Of a DNA stretch of 64,000 nucleotides, positions 19,801 through 30,075 are shown in pieces. The position numbers and the translations under genes are program-made. This DNA is from JBBRHH01 sp963788015 (lineage in GTDB: Bacteria; Planctomycetota; Phycisphaerae; Tepidisphaerales; Tepidisphaeraceae), in contig CAWBEY010000011.1 of assembly GCA_963788015.1 (NCBI GenBank), positions 310,001 to 374,000 on the forward strand, in the 5' to 3' direction. The notes beneath the pieces were generated by a model. That model saw nothing but the letters and a program-made list of their open reading frames with translations, had not been told where the DNA came from and did no database searches. Numbering within the stretch: position 1 is the first letter of the stretch; every line of letters begins with the position of its first letter.

Positions 19801-21078
19801 ATGCCGCAAGTTGGATCGGATAACGCATCACTGGTTTCCCGCCGCGGGCTGATTAAGGCCTCGGCCGGTGTCGCACTGGCGGCCACCGTCGCGCCGCATC
19901 TGGCTTATGCCGCCGGCTCGGACGAAATACGAATTGGCCTGGTGGGCTGCGGCGGCCGAGGCAGCGGCGCGGCGGCGCAGGCGGCACAGTCTTCGCCCGG
20001 CACCAAGCTGGTCGCCCTGGCCGATCTGTTTCCGGATCAGATCAAGAACGCCCGCGAACGGTTCGTCGTTGAAATCGAAAAGGACAAGTATGACGTTAAG
20101 GATGACATGTGCTTTTCCGGCTGGGATGGCTACCAGAAACTGCTCCAGACCAACGTGAACTACGTCATCCTCGCGACGCCTCCGGGTTTTCGGCCGATGA
20201 TGGTCAAGGCCGCGCTGGAGGCGGGGAAGAACACGTTTGGCGAAAAGCCGTGTGCGGTCGATCCAGTGGGGGCGCGGATGGTGATGGAGGCCGGTAAAAT
20301 TGCGACGGACAAGAATATCTCGTTCGTCGCCGGCACCCAGCGCCGCCACGATCCACGATACATCGAAACTGTGAAGCGCATTCAGGACGGGGCGATTGGC
20401 AAGGTGCTGGCGGGGCAGATCTACTGGATTCAGGAGGGCCTCTGGAACAAGCCACGGCTTCCGGAGTGGTCGGACATGGAGTGGCAGGTGCGCGACTGGC
20501 TTTACTTCACCTGGCTAAGCGGCGATCTGATTGTCGAGCAGCATCTCCACCAGATTGACGTGGCCAACTGGGTGATGGGCACCCACCCGAAGCAGGCGAT
20601 TGGCCTGGGCGGCCGACAGGCGCGGATCGCGCCGTCGTATGGCAACGTCTACGATCATTTTGCCGTGGATTTTGAATACCCTGATGGCACGCACATCTCG
20701 AGCATGTCGCGGCAGATTGAAGGGTGTTACAACCGCATCAGCGAGCAGTTCGTGGGCGCCAATGGGATCGCCACGGCGGGCTTGATTAAATCGCCTGCGG
20801 GTAATTGGAAGGCCGAGGCCAGCGACATCAACCCGTATGTGCAGGAGCACGCGGATAACATCGCGAGCATTCGCGCCGGCAAACCGTTGAACGAGGCGCA
20901 GCAGGTGGCCGAGAGCACGCTCACCGCGATCATGGGGCGCATGGCGACCTATACCGGCCAAGTTGTGCGCTGGAAAGACATGATGGAGTCGAAGTTGAGC
21001 CTCATGCCCGAGAAGCTGGAATTTGGTCCGTTGCCGGTGGCGCCGGTCGCGATGCCGGGCAAGGACAAGATCGTCTGA
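19801..21078 (+). CDS. Tat-exported Gfo/Idh/MocA family oxidoreductase
   Basis: The 425-residue product has a Tat signal (SRRGLIKASAGVALAATVAP) and then an NAD(P)-binding Rossmann fold (IRIGLVGCGGRGSGAA) and the family's GEKPCAVD motif. The C-terminal domain contains WLSGDLIVEQHLHQIDVANWV, a conserved planctomycete stretch. Family members oxidise or reduce sugars and cyclitols; Tat export implies cofactor loading before secretion, a feature often seen in planctomycetes. Start ATG 19801 has AGGAG six bases upstream, whereas the longer in-frame start at 19729 does not. The gene stands about 100 bp after the ABC ATPase. Confidence 0.9.
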   Translation: MPQVGSDNASLVSRRGLIKASAGVALAATVAPHLAYAAGSDEIRIGLVGCGGRGSGAAAQAAQSSPGTKLVALADLFPDQIKNARERFVVEIEKDKYDVKDDMCFSGWDGYQKLLQTNVNYVILATPPGFRPMMVKAALEAGKNTFGEKPCAVDPVGARMVMEAGKIATDKNISFVAGTQRRHDPRYIETVKRIQDGAIGKVLAGQIYWIQEGLWNKPRLPEWSDMEWQVRDWLYFTWLSGDLIVEQHLHQIDVANWVMGTHPKQAIGLGGRQARIAPSYGNVYDHFAVDFEYPDGTHISSMSRQIEGCYNRISEQFVGANGIATAGLIKSPAGNWKAEASDINPYVQEHADNIASIRAGKPLNEAQQVAESTLTAIMGRMATYTGQVVRWKDMMESKLSLMPEKLEFGPLPVAPVAMPGKDKIV

Positions 21079-21243
21079 TTTTGCGGCAGTTGGCGGTGTG
21101 GCAAAGGCAGGCGATTGGCCGATGTTTGAGGCATGAATCATTCCTCGATCGCCGCCCGCTTGCCACACCGCCGCCCCTCATGGTTTACTATCGCCCCCCA
21201 CGCCCGTCGGGGGACGTGCAACGACACCCAAAGGAGCCGCACC

Positions 21244-21639
21244 ATGAGGTTGATGGTTTTCGCAAGTCTGCTGTCATCCCTTGCCGTCGTCGGCTGCGCC
21301 GCCAGGAAGGCCGCACCGCCCCCACCTGCGACCATGCCCGCGCAGGAGATTGACACCACCTCCCTTCGGGCCAGCCTGATGCGTCGTCCTGACGTCGCGG
21401 CCGTTGGGGTGGTCACGCTTCTCCTTCCTGATATGCCCTGGGCGGACATCGGTGAAATAAACACGCAGGACATTCGCGTCGGCGATATTTTCACCATCGT
21501 GGACGGCCAATCGCCCATCGCCAACGCCACCGTCGCGTCGATCTTTAAAGACGGGGTTCACGTGCGGTATGAGACCATCGCCGGCCGGCGGGCGCCGCTG
21601 GTGGGTGACCTGGCCATCAAGTTCAAAAACCAGAGCTGA
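21244..21639 (+). CDS. Small putative lipoprotein
   Basis: The 131-residue product has a lipoprotein signal with lipobox AVVGC, then a Pro/Ala-rich linker and a small beta-rich domain (GEINTQDIRVGDIFTIVDGQSPIANATVASIFKDGVHVRYE). The phrase VGDIFTIVDG and the pattern of the domain resemble small barrel proteins. The function is unknown. ATG 21244 is preceded by AAAGGAG. It lies 10 bp before maf and is probably cotranscribed with it. Confidence 0.7.
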   Translation: MRLMVFASLLSSLAVVGCAARKAAPPPPATMPAQEIDTTSLRASLMRRPDVAAVGVVTLLLPDMPWADIGEINTQDIRVGDIFTIVDGQSPIANATVASIFKDGVHVRYETIAGRRAPLVGDLAIKFKNQS

Positions 21640-21649
21640 GGCCAGGCCC

Positions 21650-22255
21650 GTGCCCAACGCCGCCCGCCTTCCGCGCCTCATCCTTGCCAGCGCCTCGCCC
21701 CGTCGCCAGGAGCTTTTGCGCGAGGCGGGATATCTGTTTGAGGTACACCCCGCCGATCTTGATGAGGAGCAGCACCCGCCGAACCTTTTACCGGCTGATC
21801 TGGCGTTGTGGCTGGCCAAGGAAAAAGCCAGGGCCGTCGCGGCGCATCATCCAGAAGACGTTGTGCTGGCGGCCGACACTGTGGTGGCTTTTGGCGACAT
21901 GTCCCTGGGCAAACCGGCCGATGCCCGCGCTGCGCGGGACATGCTCCAGCTGCTATCGGGCACTACCCATATTGTCATCACCGGCGTGGCGCTGAAGCGA
22001 ATCGATCCACCGTATGACAAGAGCCGGACGGTCATGTCCGCGGTGCGGATGCGTAGCCTGAGCGCTGGTGAGATTGAAACATACGTTGGCGGTGGAGAGT
22101 GGCAGGGCAAGGCGGGGGGTTATGGAATCCAGGACAAGGACCCGTTCGTGACGCGGCAGGCCGGGAGCCGGACTAATATTGTGGGCCTGCCGATGGAGGT
22201 GACGCGGCAAATGCTGGCGGAGGTGGGCGTCGCTCCCGGCATGAACAAGAGTTGA
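21650..22255 (+). CDS. maf: Maf-like nucleotide pyrophosphatase
   Basis: The 201-residue product begins at GTG 21650 with the Maf motif LILASASPRRQELL, followed by VVLAADTVV and YGIQDKDPF, and ends with NIVGLPMEV. Maf proteins hydrolyse non-canonical or excess nucleoside triphosphates (dTTP, UTP and modified forms) to monophosphates and pyrophosphate in the cytoplasm. The length is normal. The larger ORF upstream overlaps the lipoprotein gene and is not needed; the GTG is 10 bp after its stop. Confidence 0.85.
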   Translation: MPNAARLPRLILASASPRRQELLREAGYLFEVHPADLDEEQHPPNLLPADLALWLAKEKARAVAAHHPEDVVLAADTVVAFGDMSLGKPADARAARDMLQLLSGTTHIVITGVALKRIDPPYDKSRTVMSAVRMRSLSAGEIETYVGGGEWQGKAGGYGIQDKDPFVTRQAGSRTNIVGLPMEVTRQMLAEVGVAPGMNKS

Positions 22256-22344
22256 ATAGGCCGCTGCGCAGGGTATGGTAGGGCAACGTGCGACAGGGGT
22301 GGACGAACATTGCACCCCCCCTGCTCATGCAATTGGAGAGCATC

Positions 22345-23168
22345 ATGGAGAACAACCCGGAGAACACGGCTCTGGTAACCACCCCGGCTACGGTGCCCAG
22401 CTTGCCGCTTGGGCCGGATGAAGCGGGCGGGCCGGATTTGATCGCTTATCGGGTCAGCACCTGGCCGCCCATGAAACTGGTGCCTGCGCCGCGCGCCGTA
22501 TTTGGATGGATGCCACGCGCGACCGGTTTGCGTATCGCTGCCTGCCGCTGTTGATCGCCAACCAGCATGGCTGGTTTGTGCTGAACAGCCATCCGATTCG
22601 CGTCACCTGGAGCGGCGGCTGGGATACATCGTGCATCCGCATTGAAAAGCTGGACGGATCGGAGCAGGTGCCGGCGCTGACTCACTTCGGGCATGGCGTG
22701 TTGACGTGGAATCTCCCGTGGTTATTCCGCACGCCGCCCGGCTACAACCTCCTTGCCCGCGGCCCGGCCAATTTGCCCAAGGACGGCATCTACGCCCTCG
22801 AGGGGGTCGTGGAGGCGGACTGGTCGATGGCCACCTTCACCATGAACTGGCAGATGACCCGCCCGCGCGAGCCCGTCACTTTCGAGAAGGACGAGCCGAT
22901 TTGCATGCTCGTCCCGCAGCCGCGCGGCGATCTTGAAAACTTCAGGCCCAGAATTCGTGATGTGGCGAAAGATCCGGAAGTGGCACAACAATACGCCGAC
23001 TGGTCGCGGGGGCGCGATCAGTTCCTGCAGGACCTGAAAAAGCCCGCGTCGGATGCGGTGAAGCAGGGATGGCAGAAACATTATTTTCAGGGCATTAATA
23101 CTGATGGGACAGAAGCGCCGCAGCATCAGCCGAAATTAGAAGTGCGGCCCTTTGTGGATGAGGGCTGA
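22345..23168 (+). CDS. DUF6065 family protein (frame broken)
   Basis: Joining two frames gives about 274 residues: the first ends in WPPMKLVPAPR and the second continues as WMDATRDRFAYRCLPLLIANQHGWFVLN, then GHGVLTWNLPWLFRTPPGYNLLARGPANLPKDG and PRGDLENFRP. These are characteristic of DUF6065, a family of unknown function with an aromatic-rich beta fold. The break is a one-base loss at a CC near 22495-22497; adding a base restores the frame. It is preceded by a GGAG-like sequence at 22335. I know no function, and the neighbourhood gives none. Confidence 0.65.
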
Positions 23169-23276
23169 GTACAACATTTTCGAGGGGAGGCGATAGAGGA
23201 AGAGTGGCCTGTTTCGACCTCTTCGGGCCTGGTCGTTTGGGCCGCACCTGCATTAACAACAAAGGACTGCACGAAC

Positions 23277-26200
23277 ATGAAGAGCTATTCCCGAGTCGGG
23301 CGGCTTGTCGCCAGCTTCGCATTTTTCGTCTCGCCGGCCCTGGTGTTGGCCGCCCCTGAGCCCAAAGCGCCCCCATCGGCCGCGACGCGCCCGACGACCA
23401 ATCCGACCTATCCCAAGGCGATGGAAGGTTGGAAGGTGGAGGTGATGGCGCAGATGCCCCAGAAGGGGGATTGGCCCGAGTCGGCCAAGCTGCCGCCCAT
23501 GCACTATCCGAGCGTGGTGTGCGCAGTGCCGGATGGGCGGGTGTTTGTGGTGGAGGACCCGATGGACATGATCGGGCCATCGGACAAGCCGGGCGACCGC
23601 ATTCTCTGCATCCATCCCGATGGGAAGATCAATGTCTTCGCGGATAAGCTCTACGCGGTGTTCGGGCTGGCCTACATCGACGGCAAGCTTTACGTGCATC
23701 ACTGCCCCAAGCTCAGCGTCTTCACCGACGACAACAGCGTTGGCAAGGACCGCGTCGATTTGATCGACGTGACCAACCCCCACCCGTGGGGCGGGATGAA
23801 CGACCACATCCCAGCGCAGATCCGGCTGGGGATGGACGGGTATCTGTACATGGCGGTGGGCGACAAGGGCATCTATGGGGCGGAGTCGAATGTCGATCAT
23901 CGCAAGGCCGAGCTGCATGGCGGCGGGATTCTGCGGATTCGGCCGGATGGGACTGACCTGGAAGTCTACGCCACGGGAACGCGTAACCATCTGGATGTGT
24001 CGGTGACGGCGGAGGATGAGCTGTTTACGCTGGACAACACCGACGATGGCCTGGGATGGAACACGCGTTTCACGCACATGGTGGACGGCGGCTATTACGG
24101 ATATCCGTATGACTATCGCCCGCACCAGTCGGACAGCGAGGCGGTGGCCAAGTGGCGCGAGGAGACGAAGGAGACGAAGCCGGATGACAAAACCAAAGAA
24201 GTAAAAAAGCCGGATGAAAAGAAAAAGGAGAGGCCGTATCGCCCCTGGACGCTTTGGCGGATGGAGGATTACGGCGGCGGTTCGCCGACGGGGGCGATTG
24301 CGTATAACGAAGATGCGCTGCCGGAGGAATATCGCGGCAACGTGTTCCACTGCGAATGGGGAAATCACAAGCTATATCGCATTCAACTGCAGCGCGACGG
24401 CGGCACGTTCAAGGTCGCCAAAAAGTACGACTTCCTGACCAACGGCAGTGTGGAATTCCGGCCGGTGGGGATCTGCCTTCAACCTGACGGCATGGGCTTT
24501 TATATCGCCGACTGGAACTTCAGCGGGTGGAGCAACAAGGACGCAGTGACGGGGCGTCTCCTCAAAGTGACCTATACGGGCAAGAGCCTGGCAGCACCCA
24601 AGCCGGCGTGGTTTGTCCCGGCGGCGGAGGGGCAGAAGTTTGAGGCCACAACGGCGGACTTGATCGCGGGGCTTTCACACCCGGCCCAAAGCGTGCGGCT
24701 GGTTGCGCAGCGGCGCCTGGCGGATCGGGCGTCGGAGGCGACGCCGCTGCTGGTAGCGCTTTTGAATAACCCGGCCGCGCCTGCGCATGCGAAGTGGCAC
24801 GCGATCTGGACACTCGACCACATTGATGGCGGCAAGTCAGGGCGCAGCACGATCATCAATCTGGTGAAGGATGAAAAGGTCGAGACGTCGGTGCGCATGC
24901 AGGCAGCGCGGCAGCTTGGTACGCGGTCGGCCAAGGAGGCAGCGCCGGTGCTGGTGGCGGCACTGAATGACCAGGACGCGGCGATGCGATTTCGGGCGGC
25001 GACGGCGCTGGGGCGAATTGGGGAGACGCTGGCTGTGCAACCGCTTTTGGAAAAGCTCTCGGAAAAGGATCTTTATGCGCACTTCGCGGTGTTTACTGCC
25101 TTGAACCGTATTGGCCGGCAGAACCCCGGAGCATGGGAGGGGATCGTGAAAGGGTTGTCGAGCGACAAGCCGGAGGTGCGCGGTGGCGTGGTGCTGGCGG
25201 TGCGCGAGACGTATGACGAGCAACTGGTGAAGGCGCTGGGTGGTTATTTCACGGCCACGTCCAATCCTGTCGAGGCGCGGGCCGCTACGATGTCGGCGCT
25301 GGCTCCCTTGCGCGCAAGCAAAAGCCATGGAACGGTGAGTGGTGGCGCACGCAGCCGGCCAATGGCCTGCCGGCCCCCAAGGAAGTGGAGTGGGCGGGGA
25401 CGCAGGATATCAGCACGGCCGTTCGCGCTGGGCTTGCTGACTCGACGCCGGCAGTGAAGCTGGCGGCGCTGGAAGGCTTCGCACCGCCTGACCCGGCGCT
25501 GGGCGAATCGCTGGTTAAGCTTTTCAACGATGATAAAGATCAGGCCATTCGCAAAGGCGTATTGCGTGCGCTGGCGGCCGGTAAATCCACGGCAGCGACG
25601 CCGCTGGTGATTTCGATCCTGAAGGACACCGGCGCCAATGCGCCGCTGATGCTGGAGGCGATTTTGGTGGCCCGGCAGGTTGGCGGCCCGCTGATGAGCC
25701 AGGCTCTGGCGGGCCTGGTGGAAACCAATCCCAGCGTGGAAGTGCTTATCCCGGCCATTGAGGCGCTGGCACAGGTGAAAGATCAGAAGACGATTCCGGT
25801 TTTGGCTGGGACGCTGTCGAATGACGATCCGAAAGTGGCCATCGCTGGGGCCACGGCCTTGAGCGCAATCGGTGGGAAGGACATCGTGGGGCCGTTGAGC
25901 ACGGCGCTGAAGGCCAAGAAGCCGGAAGTGCGGCGGGCGGCGGCCGAGGCGCTGGGAAAGGCGAAGCTTCCAGAGGCGATTGACCCGCTGCTGGAAGCCG
26001 TCAAGGACAAGGATGTGCAGCGCGAGGCGATTTCGGCCTTGGCGCAGACGCCGGACGTGAGGGCGCTGGATGCCTACCTGCTCGGCCTGGAGCACAAGGA
26101 CGGCGGGGTGCGCGATCGCAGCCACAAGGCGATTGACAAGATTCGCGACAAGGCGCTGCCACTGGTTGAGGCGCGCCTCGAAGGCGAGCCGCTGTCGGCG

Positions 26201-26776
26201 CAGGCGATGAATGAGTTGAAGCAGATCTTCTCGCCGATCGTCCCGGCGGATAAGCGCAAGGGGAATAAGATCTTCGAGTACGACACATCGAAGCTGTCAC
26301 CCGAGACGTTTATTTCTTTTGCAAAGAGCCACTCAGGCGACGTGGAGGCGGGCAAGAAAGTGTTCCAGACCAACACCAGCGCCGCCTGTGTGCGCTGCCA
26401 TAAGGTAGGCAACGACGGCGGTGAAGTGGGGCCGACGCTGAGCGGCGTGGGGACCAAATACAATCGCGACTTTCTGGTGGAGTCGGTGATTTATCCCTCG
26501 AAGCAAATTCTTGACGGCTACGTGCAGACGATGTTTTTCCTGAAGAACGGCAATGATGTTTCCGGAATCGTCAAATCCGAAACCGACAGTGAAATCACGG
26601 TGGTAGATTCGAGCGGCCAAAAGCAGGTGATCAAGAAGAGCGACATTGAGTCGCAGAAAAAGAGCGAGCTATCGCTGATGCCTGAGGGCGTCTACACGGG
26701 ACTCAAGCCCGAGGAATTTGCTGATCTGATCGCGTACCTGGAAAGCCTGAAAGAGAAGCCGCCGGAGAAGAAGTAA
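23277..26776 (+). CDS. PVC-type dehydrogenase with HEAT repeats and C-terminal cytochrome c (frame broken)
   Basis: Reconstructed length is about 1166 residues. A signal peptide precedes a beta-propeller (MHYPSVVCAVPDGRVFVVED, GTRNHLDVSVTAEDELF, YNEDALPEEYRGNVFHCEWGNH), then a long HEAT-repeat region, and a cytochrome c domain with heme motif CVRCH followed by GGEVGPTLSGVG and a typical C-terminal repeat region ending in FADLIAYLESL. An A4 run at 25320-25323 (expected A5) splits it; restoring the base gives SKKPWNGEWWRTQPANGLPAPKE. The same architecture is seen in the fragment at 1-2756. It is probably an extracytoplasmic sugar or alcohol oxidase that donates electrons to its own heme; the substrate is unknown. 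Confidence 0.8.
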
Positions 26777-26796
26777 GGGGGACGATGCAGGCGGTT

Positions 26797-27978
26797 TCAG
26801 GCGAGCAGACCTTTGTACAGGGTTTCGACGCGGTCCACATATTTTTCGACGGTGTAGTGTTCTTCGATGCGGGCCCGGCCGGCGGCGCCCAGGCGGTGGC
26901 GCAGGGGGCGGTCGTCGGCGAGGCGGATGATGGCTTGTTCGAGCGCATCGGCGTCGCGCGGGGGGATGAGCAAACCAGTCTGATCGTGCAGGACAACTTC
27001 GCCGACGCCGCCGGCGTTGCAGGCGATGACGGGACGCCCGGCGGCCATCGCTTCCATGTAGACGTTTCCCGGCCCGCCTTCGTAGGCGGACGGGCCGGCG
27101 AAGATGTCACACCAGGCATAATGCTCGGGCAGGCTGTCGTGGTTGACGTAGCCGGTGAATTCGAAGTGCGCCTCGGCGTTGGCGGCAGTGATGATGGCCT
27201 TTTGGTCGGCGACGTGATCGGCGTCGCCTTTGCCGATGAGACGCAACAAGAGGGCGGGATAGCGATCGCGCAGGCGGATGACCGACTGCACCAGCATGTC
27301 AAATCCCTTGGCGCCAACGAAATTGCCCACGAACAGGATGCGCGGGCCGGCGGCCTCCGAAGGCTCACGGCAGCGGCCAAACCGCGCGAGATCGACAGCG
27401 CTGTGAATGATGTGCGCCTTGTCGGCGGGGTAGCCGTATTCGCGCTGGCAGAGGCTGGCGGTGCTATGGCTTGAGGCCATGACCAGGTCGCTGTGATGGA
27501 TGCTGGTACGTTCCATGAAACAGCCCACTTGCCACATGGTGCTGCCAGGCTCTGGCCACCCCATGTGCAGGCCAAACATCACCAGGGGGCCGTGGAGCTG
27601 GACCACGTATTTTGCGGTTCGCCAGGTGAAGGTGTCGGTCTGGTAGACAAACCCTTCGCCGCCGTATTCGGGGAACTGGATGATGTCGAACTTCACTTCG
27701 CGGCCGAGCACGTCGAGCTTTCGAGCGACGCTCATGCTGTAGGCCATCCAGTAGGTGCAGAGCTCGAAACCGATCTTGCCAAGATCGGGCTCGGCGATGC
27801 GATGGATGATGGCCTTGTTGTCGAGGTAGGTGCGGGGTTCTTTGTCCCAGGAGGCGCTGACGACGTGAACTTCGTGGCCGCGGGCGCTGAGGCCCTGGGC
27901 TTTGAGCCAGGTCTGCGTGCCGATGCCGCCGCCGCCGGTCTGTGGCGGATATTCCTGTGAGACGAGGCATATCTTCAT
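26797..27978 (-). CDS. GT4-family glycosyltransferase
   Basis: The 393-residue product is a GT-B fold retaining transferase: N-terminal ICLVSQEYPPQTGGGGIGTQT, interdomain RILFVGNFVGAKGFDMLVQS, and the nucleotide-sugar site ending in PSAYEGGPGNVYMEAMAAGRPVIA, the EX7E region. It would add a sugar from a nucleotide donor to a lipid or glycan acceptor at the cytoplasmic face of the membrane. It converges on the dehydrogenase gene with 20 bp between. The next gene upstream on the same strand, a GT87-like membrane mannosyltransferase-type protein, suggests cell-surface glycan synthesis. Confidence 0.9.
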   Translation of the reverse strand: MKICLVSQEYPPQTGGGGIGTQTWLKAQGLSARGHEVHVVSASWDKEPRTYLDNKAIIHRIAEPDLGKIGFELCTYWMAYSMSVARKLDVLGREVKFDIIQFPEYGGEGFVYQTDTFTWRTAKYVVQLHGPLVMFGLHMGWPEPGSTMWQVGCFMERTSIHHSDLVMASSHSTASLCQREYGYPADKAHIIHSAVDLARFGRCREPSEAAGPRILFVGNFVGAKGFDMLVQSVIRLRDRYPALLLRLIGKGDADHVADQKAIITAANAEAHFEFTGYVNHDSLPEHYAWCDIFAGPSAYEGGPGNVYMEAMAAGRPVIACNAGGVGEVVLHDQTGLLIPPRDADALEQAIIRLADDRPLRHRLGAAGRARIEEHYTVEKYVDRVETLYKGLLA

Positions 27979-28044
27979 AAGGCCGTGCTCCGGCGGCGGT
28001 TGGTGGCTTCCATGACGCGGTGTACGGAAGAGACAGGGAGGATA

Positions 28045-29262
28045 TCAGAAAGTTTGGGATTGGTGGCGAAAGCCAGCGCGGTCCACCTCTGGAGTGATGT
28101 TGAATGAGGATCGGAGCCAGTAGGCGACGAGGAGGAGGGCGGCGATGGGTTGGGGATTGGTGTAGGCGACGAAGGATCGGCCTCGTGGGTGCCAGATTGC
28201 GATTTGGGCCAGGAGAAGGAGTGCGTAGATGAGGATGGCGGCGATGCGGCGCGGGAAGGGCTGGTGGCGGGCGAAGGCGTCGAGGAGTGGCCAGGCCGCG
28301 GCGAGGGCGAGGAGCATGTAGGTTTGGGATTCGGTGGCCGGGCCAAGCACGGTCATCCAGCAGCAGGCGAGGGAGAGGAGCATTGCCAGGAGGTGCGCTT
28401 CTGGCCAACGGCGCAGTCGGCCAACGAGGGCGACGGCGGCAATGGCGGCGGCGACGAGGAGTTGGATGGTGATGTAGGCGATGGGAGAAAGGGGGATGTG
28501 CAAGGCTTTAAAGAGCAGGCGCAGGTCGCGGTAGCTGTGAATGATGGCCGACTGGGTGCGATCTTCGACGCGGAGGTAGTGCAACCACTGGTGATATTGT
28601 TGCGTGACATACGCCGATTTTTGAAAGGCATAAGGGAAGGCAAAGCCCAGGAGAAGAAGGAAGGCAAGACGCCAGGAGAGTTTTTTGGGGTAGAGGAGGA
28701 TGAGGAGGAGGCCCAGGGCGAGGGGGTAAACCTTCAGCAGGGTGGCGATGGTGATGCAGAAGGCGGCGAGGGTCCAGCGGCGGCCAAGGCAGGCGGCGAT
28801 GGAGGCGAGCATGAGGCCCAGGACCATGGGGTTAGATTGGCCAACGTTGAGATTGCCGATCAGGAGCGGGGCGACGAGGAGGAAGAGGAGCGAGATTTCC
28901 AAGGTGGACATGGGGCGCGGTATCCCCAGGCGACAACACCAGAAGAGGGCGGCGAGAAAGACGGCCGCATTGAGGAGTCGCCAAACGACGGCGGAGGCGC
29001 GGTCGGGGAGCTTTGCCAGGGGGATCATCGAAACCGCGAAGGCGGGGGAATAGCGATAGTCGTAGTGATGGCTGGTGTAAATGCTACGGCCGACTGAGAA
29101 GTCGTGAGCGGCGTAGAGGAAGACGTCCTGTACGGTCTGGCGATGTGGTTGGAGGCCGGCGCGGATGGAGATGGCGATCAGGATGGCGATCCAGACGCCG
29201 CGGGCAGTGCGGAGGAGATGTTTCGTGGTAGCCGGCCTTGAGGTGGAGTAATTGAGTTCCAT
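28045..29262 (-). CDS. GT87-like (DUF2029) polyprenol-phosphate-dependent membrane glycosyltransferase
   Basis: The 405-residue product has about ten hydrophobic segments. An early extracytoplasmic loop contains DVFLYAAHDFSVGRSIYTSHHYDYRYSPAFAV, in which the first acidic residues fit the catalytic Asp of GT-C enzymes. Such proteins use polyprenyl-phosphate mannose or similar donors on the outer side of the cytoplasmic membrane. A start at 29262 (ATG) leaves 117 bp to the divergent psd start. Pairing with the GT4 enzyme supports a shared glycan pathway. I cannot assign the sugar. Confidence 0.75.
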   Translation of the reverse strand: MELNYSTSRPATTKHLLRTARGVWIAILIAISIRAGLQPHRQTVQDVFLYAAHDFSVGRSIYTSHHYDYRYSPAFAVSMIPLAKLPDRASAVVWRLLNAAVFLAALFWCCRLGIPRPMSTLEISLLFLLVAPLLIGNLNVGQSNPMVLGLMLASIAACLGRRWTLAAFCITIATLLKVYPLALGLLLILLYPKKLSWRLAFLLLLGFAFPYAFQKSAYVTQQYHQWLHYLRVEDRTQSAIIHSYRDLRLLFKALHIPLSPIAYITIQLLVAAAIAAVALVGRLRRWPEAHLLAMLLSLACCWMTVLGPATESQTYMLLALAAAWPLLDAFARHQPFPRRIAAILIYALLLLAQIAIWHPRGRSFVAYTNPQPIAALLLVAYWLRSSFNITPEVDRAGFRHQSQTF

Positions 29263-29379
29263 GGATCGTTTTGGGTGCGGAGGATACAGACAGCGGAGTT
29301 GGCAATCCAGATGGCTTGGGGATCGGCTGGCAGACGTGTTCGCGTTGACAAGGATGGGGATATCTTCTACGGTTCAAGA

Positions 29380-30075
29380 ATGGTTCCTCTGACGCGCCAT
29401 GGGTGGCGCGAAATGCTTATTGGTACGCTGGTTCTGGCCATTTTAGGCAGTGCGCTGGGGTGGGTTTACTGGCCGCTGGCGGTGCTGGTTTTTCCGGTCT
29501 GGTTGTGGCTGATCGCGTTTTTCCGCGACCCGGAACGGCCATTGCCGCCCGAGCAACACACGATGGTCAGCCCGGCCGACGGGAAGGTGTCGGACATTAC
29601 CCAGATCGAACATGATGAGTTGCTGGGTGGGCCGGCGGTGCGGGTGGGGATTTTTCTATCAGTGTTTAACGTCCACGTGAACCGCGCGCCCTGCGACGGG
29701 CGGGTGTCGCAGGTGATCTACAAAAAGGGAAAGTTCATCAACGCGATGAACCACAGTGGCGCCTCATCCGACAATGAATCCAACACCGTCGTGCTGATCG
29801 AGCCCAACGGCGAACGGCCCGTGGCCGTGGTGAAGCAGATCGTGGGGCTGATCGCCCGCCGGATCATCTGCACGGTGGGCGTGAATGATCATGTGCATCG
29901 CGGCGAGCGGATTGGGATGATCAAGTTTGGAAGCCGCACGGAGCTTTATATTCCCAAATGGCTTGAGCCGGAGATTCGCGTTGAGGTGGGGCAAACCGTG
30001 CGCGGCACGGCGGATGTAATTGCGATCCTGAACAAGGGGATTGTGACGGTGCGTGCCGGCCGCGATGGCGAGTGA
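29380..30075 (+). CDS. psd: Phosphatidylserine decarboxylase, short form
   Basis: The enzyme converts phosphatidylserine to phosphatidylethanolamine at the membrane, using a pyruvoyl group made by self-cleavage. The 231-residue product has a membrane segment near residues 10-40 and the short-form features FLSVFNVHVNRAPCDG and GMIKFGSRTELYIP, where cleavage would be at Gly-Ser. I chose ATG 29380 by family N-termini (MVPLTRHGWREM); the frame is open back to GTG 29275, and no Shine-Dalgarno decides. It overlaps pssA by four bases, so the two sequential steps of PE synthesis are coupled. Confidence 0.85.
   Translation: MVPLTRHGWREMLIGTLVLAILGSALGWVYWPLAVLVFPVWLWLIAFFRDPERPLPPEQHTMVSPADGKVSDITQIEHDELLGGPAVRVGIFLSVFNVHVNRAPCDGRVSQVIYKKGKFINAMNHSGASSDNESNTVVLIEPNGERPVAVVKQIVGLIARRIICTVGVNDHVHRGERIGMIKFGSRTELYIPKWLEPEIRVEVGQTVRGTADVIAILNKGIVTVRAGRDGE

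Noticed and set aside
28150..29097. A plus-strand ORF rich in Gly and Glu opposite the GT87 gene
   Set aside because: The repetitive Glu/Gly composition is what hydrophobic Leu/Ala/Pro codons give when read from the other strand.
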